Source: CAZBPZ01 sp964493955 (lineage in GTDB: Bacteria > Chloroflexota > Dehalococcoidia > Dehalococcoidales > Fen-1064). From it: a stretch of DNA of 19,592 nucleotides. The translations under genes were made by a program, and so were the position numbers. This document shows, piece by piece, positions 13,774-19,592 of this stretch; within the stretch, counting starts at the first letter, position 1; each line of letters starts with the position of its first letter. Below the pieces are notes generated by a model. It did no database searches. It was not told the DNA's origin and saw nothing but the letters and a program-made list of their open reading frames with translations. The stretch lies in the NCBI GenBank assembly GCA_964493955.1, contig CAZBPZ010000026.1, positions 1-19,592 of the forward strand, in the 5' to 3' direction.

Positions 13774-15321
13774 TTGACCATCAGCGACATGCTGGCGCAG
13801 AACGCGCGCCGCTACCCCCACGAGTGCGCCCTCATCGAGCTGGACCCCGCCCGGGGACGGCGTTCCGCGGTGACCTGGCGCCAGTTTGACGAGCACGCCA
13901 ACCGTATTGCCAGCGCCCTGATGGAGCGCGGCGTCACCCGGGGCGACCGCGTTATCCACCTGATGAGGAACTCCATCTCCTGGCTGGAGGTGTACTTCGG
14001 CATCATCCGCACCGGGGCCTGGGCGGTGCCCCTCAATTTCCGCTTCACCAGCCGGGATATCCGCTTTTGCATTGACACGGCGCAGCCGAAGGCGGTCATC
14101 TTCGGGCCGGAGTTCACCGAGCGCATCGAGGCCGCCTGCTGTGAGGCGCCGGCTGCCTCGCACCTGTTCTTTGCCGGAGACGGCCCGCTGCCGGGCACAG
14201 AATCACTGGCCGGGGCTGCCGCGGCTGCTCCGTCCACCCCGCCGGGTGTACCTCTAGCTGATGAGGACGTCTGCGGTCTCTACTTCACCTCCGGCACCAC
14301 CGGCGACCCCAAGCCTATTATGCTCACCCACGGCAACATGGAGTTCACCGCCCGGACAGAGCAGCACCACCACCAGCAGCAGCACGACGATAACTTCATC
14401 CTCATCCCGCCGCTTTACCACACCGGTGCCAAGATGCACTGGTTCGGTAACCTGCTGGTCGGGGCCAGGGCCACCATTCTTACCGGCGTCAGCCCGCATA
14501 GCATCTTCCAGGCCGTCCACCAGGAGGGGGGTACCATCGTCTGGCTGCTCGTACCCTGGGCGCTGGACATCCTCGGTGCCCTTGACCGCGGTGAGCTGCG
14601 GCCTGGTGACTACGACCTCAGCCGCTGGCGGCTGATGCACATCGGCGCCCAGCCGGTGCCTCCCAGCCTGGTCAGGCGCTGGAAGGAGTACTTCCCGCAG
14701 ATGCAGTACGACACCAACTACGGTCTGAGCGAGGCCTGCGGGCCCGGCTGCGTGCACCTCGGTGTGGAGAATGAGCACAAGGTCGGTTCCATCGGCCGGG
14801 CCGGGGCCGGCTGGCAGGTGAGAATTGTGGACGAGGCCGGCAACGACGTGCCGCCCGGCGTCAACGGCGAGCTGCTGGTCAGGGGCGGTGGTGTCATGAA
14901 GGGCTACTACCGCAATCCGGCCAGGACGGCCGAGGCAATACGTGACGGCTGGCTCTACACCGGTGACATCGCCCGCTTTGATGAGGACGGCTTCATCTGG
15001 CTGACGGACCGCAAGAAGGACGTCATCATCGCCGGCGGCGAGAACATCTACCCGGTGGAGATTGAGGATGTACTGCAGGAGTGCCCCGGCGTGCACGATG
15101 CCGCTGTCATCGGTCTTGCCGATGAGCGGCTGGGGGAGGTCCCGGCCGCCGTTATCCAGCCGGCACCAGGGGCCGCCCTGACCGAGGCCGAGGTCCTGGC
15201 ATTTTGCGAGGCGCAGTTGCCGCGCTACAAGCGGCCCCGCCGTGTCTTCTTCGGCGAGGTGCCGCGTAACCCCACCGGCAAGATTGAAAAGCCGAAGCTC
15301 AGGCAGCGCTACCGCGGCTGA
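13774..15321 (+). CDS. AMP-dependent acyl-CoA synthetase/ligase
   Basis: 515 residues, ANL superfamily: activates a carboxylic acid with ATP to an acyl-AMP and then to the CoA thioester. Motifs in order: TSGTTGDPK (172-180), NYGLSEA (about 312), YTGD, DRKKDVIIAGGENIYPVEIE, and the catalytic Lys in NPTGK (K503). A short His/Gln run (HHHQQQH, 198-204) sits in the loop after the P-loop-like motif, where homologues vary. No obvious signal for a specific acid; medium- or long-chain fatty and aromatic acids are all possible. The start is a TTG (13774) 10 bases after AGGAGA and gives the family N-terminus TISDMLAQNARRYP; ATG 13789 is the alternative. Its stop (15321) abuts the end of the convergent rdhA remnant. 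Confidence 0.92.
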   Translation: MTISDMLAQNARRYPHECALIELDPARGRRSAVTWRQFDEHANRIASALMERGVTRGDRVIHLMRNSISWLEVYFGIIRTGAWAVPLNFRFTSRDIRFCIDTAQPKAVIFGPEFTERIEAACCEAPAASHLFFAGDGPLPGTESLAGAAAAAPSTPPGVPLADEDVCGLYFTSGTTGDPKPIMLTHGNMEFTARTEQHHHQQQHDDNFILIPPLYHTGAKMHWFGNLLVGARATILTGVSPHSIFQAVHQEGGTIVWLLVPWALDILGALDRGELRPGDYDLSRWRLMHIGAQPVPPSLVRRWKEYFPQMQYDTNYGLSEACGPGCVHLGVENEHKVGSIGRAGAGWQVRIVDEAGNDVPPGVNGELLVRGGGVMKGYYRNPARTAEAIRDGWLYTGDIARFDEDGFIWLTDRKKDVIIAGGENIYPVEIEDVLQECPGVHDAAVIGLADERLGEVPAAVIQPAPGAALTEAEVLAFCEAQLPRYKRPRRVFFGEVPRNPTGKIEKPKLRQRYRG

Positions 15322-15715
15322 TTACCCTTCGTCCAGCCACCACTTGTCCTCAATTACCTGCCGTCCGTAGCCGAACACCCGGTCCATTTTCACGAAGAAG
15401 CGGTCGAATACCGGGGTGCGCTGTTACCACCCGGCGCACCGCGTCGTGTAGCCGTCCCGGTTGCTTGTTCCAGGGGCAGGCCTTGGTACATCGGCCGCAC
15501 ATTAGGCCGCTGGGGTTGGTGAAGCAGAAGCGGGCGCACGTCTCGGCGTCAGAGCGCCAGTTCTCGTAACCGCTCTGGACCTGCGGGGCACCGCGGGGGA
15601 TGCTGTTGCCGATGCGGACCGCCGGGTACGGTACCCGCCGCAGTCTCTCCAGCGGGTACGGCCCGGGCCGCCGCCTGCCTGACGGGATACTCTCCGCCTG
15701 TAACCCCGGAGCCCG
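15322..15715 (-). pseudogene. Reductive dehalogenase (RdhA) C-terminal remnant, frameshifted
   Basis: Read on the minus strand from about 15715, the frame gives GNSIPRG, then DAETCARFC ... LMCGRCTKACPWNKQ, which corresponds to the second iron-sulfur motif region of corrinoid reductive dehalogenases. After HDAVRRVVT (near 15420) one extra base shifts the frame; the next frame continues TPVFDRFFVKMDRVFGYG and EDKWWLDEG, the characteristic RdhA C-terminus, and stops at 15322-15324. The N-terminal corrinoid-binding part, the Tat signal and the first Fe-S motif are gone. No start or ribosome site belongs to it. It lies in frame directly after the hydrolase stop (15722). The assignment rests on motif recognition. 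A sequencing indel could explain the frameshift but not the missing N-terminus. Confidence 0.72.
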
Positions 15716-15721
15716 GGCCCC

Positions 15722-16378
15722 CTAGCGGGCCGGGTCCAGCAGCACTACCTCGGTCCGGGCGGGGAGGGTCTCCCGGTCCAGCCGCATCTCGGTGCTGCCG
15801 GCCCGGGCCGCCATCGGCACCCGGACCATCAGGTCATCCGCCCCGTACTGCGGGAAGGAGCACCGGTCATTGCGAAAGTGCATCGGTATGACGATTCTCG
15901 GTTGCAGCGTTTCCCAGAGGGAAATGACATCGGCCAGCTCCAGCGTGGCGCGCGGCCCGCCGGTGGGTGCCAGCAGTACGTCTGTCCCCGCCAGCCCGGC
16001 CAGCTGGCCCCCGGACAGCGGGTGCCCCAGGTCACCGAGGTGCGTCAGGCGGATGCCGTCAACCTCGAAGGTGAAGATGGTGTTTGGGCCCCTTTCTGCC
16101 CCGGAAACGGCATCGTGAAATACGCCCAGGCCGGTAAACTCAATTCCCCCGGTGCGGTGCCGCCCCGCCCCGCGGACTACGGCCGGCCCGCCGCTCACGG
16201 CCGCCACGTGGTTGTGGTCACCGTGCTCGTGGGAAACGGTGACAATATCAGCCGCGGCATCCACCGGCGCATAGCTGATGATGTCGCGAAAGCCAGCCTG
16301 GTAGGGGTCGGTAATTATCACCAGCCCGCTCTCGGACACGACCTTGAAGCAGGCGTGGCCCAGCCACTCGATTCTCAT
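15722..16378 (-). CDS. Metallo-beta-lactamase-fold hydrolase (UlaG/UPF0173-like)
   Basis: 218 residues. The opening MRIEWLGHACFKV is typical of UPF0173/UlaG-like hydrolases. Metal ligands: H50, H52, D54 and H55 in SHEHGDHNH, H113 and D116 in THLGDLGH, and a later His in PMHFRN. These proteins bind two metal ions and cleave esters, lactones or phosphodiesters; the substrate is unknown here. AGGAG lies 9 bases before ATG 16378. It is divergent from the DUF169-ktrBA operon. Confidence 0.9.
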   Translation of the reverse strand: MRIEWLGHACFKVVSESGLVIITDPYQAGFRDIISYAPVDAAADIVTVSHEHGDHNHVAAVSGGPAVVRGAGRHRTGGIEFTGLGVFHDAVSGAERGPNTIFTFEVDGIRLTHLGDLGHPLSGGQLAGLAGTDVLLAPTGGPRATLELADVISLWETLQPRIVIPMHFRNDRCSFPQYGADDLMVRVPMAARAGSTEMRLDRETLPARTEVVLLDPAR

Positions 16379-16462
16379 CGGTCATCTCCTGCCACTGCAG
16401 ATATTACGTGGCACAGGATAGCACAACTGCAAAAAGCGCGCTATCCCTCCACCGGTGGTATC

Positions 16463-16491
16463 TTGACAGACGCCGCCTGCAGGCATACAGT
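16463..16491 (+). promoter_or_regulatory. Promoter TTGACA-N17-TACAGT for DUF169-ktrBA
   Basis: A perfect -35 (16463-16468) and a 4-of-6 -10 (16486-16491) at 17 bases. The predicted start near 16498 leaves a leader of about 70 bases before the DUF169 ATG. Confidence 0.5.
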
Positions 16492-16571
16492 CACCTAGAG
16501 TACACGTTTTACACTCCTTACCCGGTCTGCGTTGCAGCGTGCCGACCTATCAATACCGGGGGTGTGTACCA

Positions 16572-17360
16572 ATGCCGGGCCTGAAGGAAGTAAACGAGGT
16601 TCTGAACCGTTATGTCCGCCCGCAGTCGTTCCCGGTGGCGGTCCGGATGTGCCAGTCCGAGGCGGAGCTACCGGAACGGGTGCGGATACCGCAGCGTGAC
16701 CTGCATATGGACATTTCCCTGTGCCATGCCCTTGCCATGGCGCGCCGCTACGGCTGGACGCTGGCCGTGGACAAGCGCCAGAGCTGCTACGTGGCCGGCA
16801 TCAGCCTGGGGTTCCTGACCCCCACCCCGGACGTGCTGGACGGCAGCTTTCAGGAGTCGCTCGGCCTCTGGGGCCAGACCCGCCAGCAGGCCGCCGCCAT
16901 CCGTGACATGCCGAAGTTTGAGCCGGGCCGGTACCGGTACGCGCTGATGGCGCCGCTGGAGCGTGCCACCTTCGAACCGCAGGTTGTCATTACCTATGGC
17001 AACCCCGCTCAAATCTGGATTCTACTGGCGGCGTACCTGCGGGGTGTCGGCAGAGGTAGCCTGGATGTCAGCCTGTCGCCCGGCTCCGGCTGCACCAACC
17101 ACATCACGCGGGCCATACAGACTGACGAGGCGAAGTTTGCCATCGTCGGTACGGGGGAGAGGCTGGTGCCGCACACCCAGGACCACGAGTGCGCCTTTTC
17201 CATCCCGATGAGCAAGATGGAGGCGACCCTCCGGGGGCTCGAAGCCGGCTACCGCACCGGTGTCTTTCGCTACCCTGTGCCCACTTTCATGCGGTACAGC
17301 TCGCAGCACCCGCCCGGTTATGCCGAGATGCGGGCGCACCTGCTCGGGGAAGACGCCTAA
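16572..17360 (+). CDS. DUF169 family protein
   Basis: 262 residues, matching the DUF169/COG2043 family of uncharacterised proteins common in anaerobes and archaea. Recognisable family features are the N-terminal region with FPVAVRMCQSEAELP, the central VVITYGNPAQIWILLAAYL, and the C-terminal SPGSGCTNHITRAIQT and FSIPMSKMEATLRGLE. Several conserved Cys (SLCHALA, QSCYVAG, GSGCTN, DHECAFS) could hold metal; no transmembrane segment is present. ATG 16572 is chosen because the family N-terminus begins with LKEVNEVLNRYV; a GTG at 16539 is in frame. Ribosome-site support is weak (GGGGGTG). The stop is 23 bases before ktrB and the two share a promoter, so a link to K+ or ion homeostasis is possible but unproven. 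Confidence 0.85.
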   Translation: MPGLKEVNEVLNRYVRPQSFPVAVRMCQSEAELPERVRIPQRDLHMDISLCHALAMARRYGWTLAVDKRQSCYVAGISLGFLTPTPDVLDGSFQESLGLWGQTRQQAAAIRDMPKFEPGRYRYALMAPLERATFEPQVVITYGNPAQIWILLAAYLRGVGRGSLDVSLSPGSGCTNHITRAIQTDEAKFAIVGTGERLVPHTQDHECAFSIPMSKMEATLRGLEAGYRTGVFRYPVPTFMRYSSQHPPGYAEMRAHLLGEDA

Positions 17361-17383
17361 AAAGGGTCTCGTATGTGTCGGCC

Positions 17384-18802
17384 ATGAACCGGAGAGAGAT
17401 ACGCCGGCCCGGCGACAGGGTTATCCGGGTGCGGCGCCTGAGGCCGTGGCAGGTTGAGGTGCTGCCGCGGCCCCAGCCGCGCCGTTTTCGCCTCTCGCCA
17501 CTGGTGCTCGTCGGCGGCTTTCTGGGTGTGATTGCACTGGGAACATTCCTGCTCGCCCTGCCGGTGGCCAGCCAGTCCGGGCAGGCCACGCCGCCGGTCG
17601 ATGCCCTTTTCACGGCCACCTCGGCCGTCTGTGTCACCGGGCTGGTGGTGGTGGACACGGCCGACTACTGGAGTACCTTTGGCCAGGTGGTAATACTGGT
17701 GCTTATCCAGCTTGGCGGGTTCGGGTTCATGACCAGCGCAACCCTGTTCCTGCTGGCCCTGAGGAGGCGCATCAGCCTGCGCGGGCGCTTGCTCGTGGGG
17801 CAGGAGATGGGGCTGCAGCGGCCGGGTGGACTGGTCCGCATCGTGCGCCAGATGGCGCTCTTCACGCTGGTGGCGGAGCTGGCGGGGGCGGCCGTCTTCC
17901 TCGTCCGCTTCGGCCAGCAGTTACCCATCGGCCGGGCCGTCTGGACGTCCTTCTTCCAGTCAATCTCCGCCTTCAATAACGCCGGCTTCGACGTGTTCGG
18001 TGGCTTTCGCAGCCTCACCGGTTACCAGCAGGACCCGCTGGTGCTGCTGCCGACCGCCCTGCTCATCATTGCCGGTGGCATCAGCTTCGTGGTGGTGGCC
18101 GATGTAGTACGCGCCCGTAGCTGGGCACGCCTCAGGCTGGACAGCAAGCTCGTCCTGGTGACATCCGGGGTGCTGCTCGTGCTTGGCACCGTCATTTTCA
18201 TGCTGACCGAGTATGCTGACCCGGACACCCTGGGCATGATGAGCTTCCCTCAAAAACTGATGAACTCCTTCTTTCAGTCGGTCACGGCGCGTACCGCCGG
18301 CTTCAGCACGGTCAATATGGCCGGTGTGGCCAGCTATGCCCTCTTCTTCACGATGCTGCTGATGTTCATCGGCGGGGCCTCTGGCTCAACCGCCGGCGGC
18401 ATAAAGGTAAATACCTTCGGGCTGCTCGTCGCCACGGTCTGGAGCAGCATCCGGGGCAGGGAGGTACCGGTCGCCTTTCGCCGCCAGCTCACCGCCGGCC
18501 AGGTCTTCCGGGCGCTGTCTGTAATAATGCTCTCGCTGGCGGTCCTCTCGGTGGTGGTGTTTCTGCTCACCGTAACCGAGACAGGGCACTTCCTGGACAT
18601 CCTCTTTGAAGCGGTGTCTGCCTTCGGCACGGTGGGGCTTTCTACCGGCATAACGCCGGGTCTGTCGGTGGCGGGCCGCTTCATCCTGGTGGTGACGATG
18701 CTGGTGGGCCGCCTCGGCCCGCTCACGCTGGTACTGTCGCTGGTGCAGCGGCAGCGCCCGGCCACGCACCTGTACCCCACCGAGCAGATTAGAATCGGAT
18801 AG
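17384..18802 (+). CDS. ktrB: K+ uptake channel subunit KtrB/TrkH family
   Basis: 472 residues, membrane pore of a Ktr/Trk system importing K+ (with Na+ in KtrB) under control of an RCK ring. After a basic cytoplasmic stretch (about 1-38) come the hydrophobic M1-P-M2 repeats. The four selectivity-filter loops are CVTGL (83-87), NNAGFD (198-203), TAGFS (304-308) and GTVGLS (415-420), each with its central Gly. IGGASGSTAGGIK (329-341) is the KtrB/TrkH gating-loop region in the third repeat. The frame is open back to 17189 inside the DUF169 gene. ATG 17384 and GTG 17375 are alternatives; the only SD-like run (AAAGGG, 17361-17366) suits GTG 17375 better. It is followed at 9 bases by ktrA, so they form an operon. 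Confidence 0.93.
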   Translation: MNRREIRRPGDRVIRVRRLRPWQVEVLPRPQPRRFRLSPLVLVGGFLGVIALGTFLLALPVASQSGQATPPVDALFTATSAVCVTGLVVVDTADYWSTFGQVVILVLIQLGGFGFMTSATLFLLALRRRISLRGRLLVGQEMGLQRPGGLVRIVRQMALFTLVAELAGAAVFLVRFGQQLPIGRAVWTSFFQSISAFNNAGFDVFGGFRSLTGYQQDPLVLLPTALLIIAGGISFVVVADVVRARSWARLRLDSKLVLVTSGVLLVLGTVIFMLTEYADPDTLGMMSFPQKLMNSFFQSVTARTAGFSTVNMAGVASYALFFTMLLMFIGGASGSTAGGIKVNTFGLLVATVWSSIRGREVPVAFRRQLTAGQVFRALSVIMLSLAVLSVVVFLLTVTETGHFLDILFEAVSAFGTVGLSTGITPGLSVAGRFILVVTMLVGRLGPLTLVLSLVQRQRPATHLYPTEQIRIG

Positions 18803-18811
18803 GAGGCAGCC

Positions 18812-19492
18812 ATGAAGAGACAAGTGGTGGTCGTTGGACTGGGCAGGTTCGGCCTGAGCCTCACCAATGCCCTGCAGGAGGCCGGTCACGACGTGCTGGC
18901 CCTGGACCTGGACGCCAGGAAGGTGCAGAGTGTCTCCTCGGACGTCGCCCACGTCGTGCAGACTGATGCCACCAGCGAGAATGCCCTCAAGGAGCTGGGT
19001 GTCGGCAATTTTGACGTGGCGGTGGTGGCTATCGGCAGTGACATTGAGGCCAGTGTCCTCAGCACCATTCAGCTGAAGCGCCTGGGCGTACCGCACCTGA
19101 TAGCCCGGGCCAGCACCGAGATACACGGTACCATTCTGGCCAAGATAGGGGCGGACCGTGTCATCCACCTGGAGAACGAGATGGGCAACCGTATTGCCCA
19201 CCAGATAACGCTGCGCGACATCACCGGCTACATGCCGGTCACCCCCAGCTACGGCCTGGCCAAGCTGGAGGCACCCTATTACTTTGCCGGCGAGTCCCTT
19301 TCCAGCCTGGGCTTCGGGCAGAAGGGCCGGTGGCGTGTGGCGGTGCTGCTGGTACAGCGCGGCAAGGACATTATCATTACACCGGCGCCGTCCGAGGTGG
19401 TCCAGCCTGGCGATACCCTCATAATCTCCGGCAATGATGACCACCTGGACAACCTCCTGACAGAGGTGCGCAAGCAAAAGGCCAGTGCCTGA
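18812..19492 (+). CDS. ktrA: K+ uptake regulatory subunit KtrA/TrkA (RCK)
   Basis: 226 residues, one RCK_N plus one RCK_C domain, the size of KtrA rather than of the two-RCK TrkA. The Rossmann motif GLGRFG (9-14) and the acidic end of beta-2 (LDLD, 31-34) bind ATP/ADP or NAD(H), which gates the KtrB pore. RCK_C (about 140-220) holds VQPGDTLIISG. The ribosome site AGGAGG is 5 bases before ATG 18812, and the stop of ktrB is 9 bases upstream. A strong hairpin overlaps the last codons and follows the stop. Confidence 0.95.
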   Translation: MKRQVVVVGLGRFGLSLTNALQEAGHDVLALDLDARKVQSVSSDVAHVVQTDATSENALKELGVGNFDVAVVAIGSDIEASVLSTIQLKRLGVPHLIARASTEIHGTILAKIGADRVIHLENEMGNRIAHQITLRDITGYMPVTPSYGLAKLEAPYYFAGESLSSLGFGQKGRWRVAVLLVQRGKDIIITPAPSEVVQPGDTLIISGNDDHLDNLLTEVRKQKASA

Positions 19493-19525
19493 GCGGGCGG
19501 GGGCTGCGGGCCCCCGCTGGCACTG
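19483..19525 (+). terminator. Long hairpin after ktrA
   Basis: GCGGGGGC (19497-19504) and GCCCCCGC (19510-19517) form a perfect 8-base stem with a TGCGG loop. An outer pair CAGTGCC (19483-19489) with GGCACTG (19519-19525) extends it across an internal loop, reaching into the ktrA stop region. No T-run follows, so a factor-assisted terminator or an mRNA 3' stabiliser is likely. The remaining bases to the window end show no gene. Confidence 0.55.
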
Positions 19526-19592
19526 CCCGGCGCGCCGCGGGGCCGGAGCGCTGGCGGGGCCAGGTAGTGTCAGGTAAAGTGAGTAAACCCGG

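Noticed and set aside
14254..15096. 280-codon minus-strand ORF
   Set aside because: Antisense to the acyl-CoA ligase, whose motifs run through the same interval.

Overview
The window is GC-rich, tightly packed bacterial DNA that reads like a draft or metagenome scaffold from the Dehalococcoidia (Chloroflexota). Three things point that way: the remnant of a reductive dehalogenase at 15322-15715, two CaiB/BaiF CoA-transferases together with an acyl-CoA ligase and a ferredoxin-fused aldo/keto reductase, and a uracil-DNA glycosylase/RNase J/FtsK cluster. The placement is inference from gene content. The sequence holds one 100-base run of N (7724-7823) with the same 55 bases on both sides, so the join is an assembly construct.

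Layout. 1-216: three near-identical 72-bp tandem units that run off the left edge, the last supplying a TTGACA box for a glycosyltransferase (248-1285), followed by a small basic ORF (1266-1430). 1468-5962: a minus-strand operon udg > RNase J > ftsK, with a promoter at 6005-6033. 6272-7552: a CaiB/BaiF CoA-transferase with its own promoter and a duplicated 5' leader. 7553-8133: no intact gene; it holds a degenerate ~71-72-bp repeat array broken by the N gap. 8134-10604: a minus-strand pair, Fe-S aldo/keto reductase > second CoA-transferase. 10890-11905: a DinB-like gene and an Lrp/AsnC regulator, convergent, with stop codons overlapping in a shared CTAG. 12113-12313: a small four-cysteine ORF with a good promoter. 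12254-12946: a chimeric, frameshifted HTH-HemL pseudogene. 12947-13383: a gene-free region with direct and inverted repeats. 13384-15321: a GYD-domain protein and an AMP-dependent acyl-CoA ligase. 15322-15715: the rdhA remnant. 15722-16378: a metallo-beta-lactamase-fold hydrolase. 16572-19492: DUF169 protein, KtrB/TrkH-type K+ channel subunit and KtrA/TrkA-type gating ring subunit in one probable operon, closed by a strong hairpin.

How the genes work together. The 1.5-6 kb cluster handles DNA repair, RNA turnover and chromosome segregation. The CoA-transferases, the reductase and the ligase suggest CoA-thioester activation and catabolism of organic acids, although substrates cannot be read from sequence. 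KtrAB gives K+ uptake. No CRISPR array, tRNA, rRNA, insertion sequence or phage module was recognised. The more unusual content lies in the intergenic DNA (direct repeats of similar ~70-bp spacing at several separate loci), in two decaying genes, in the small Cys-rich ORF, and in two enzymes with a changed key residue (UDG Thr85, CoA-transferase Gly159).
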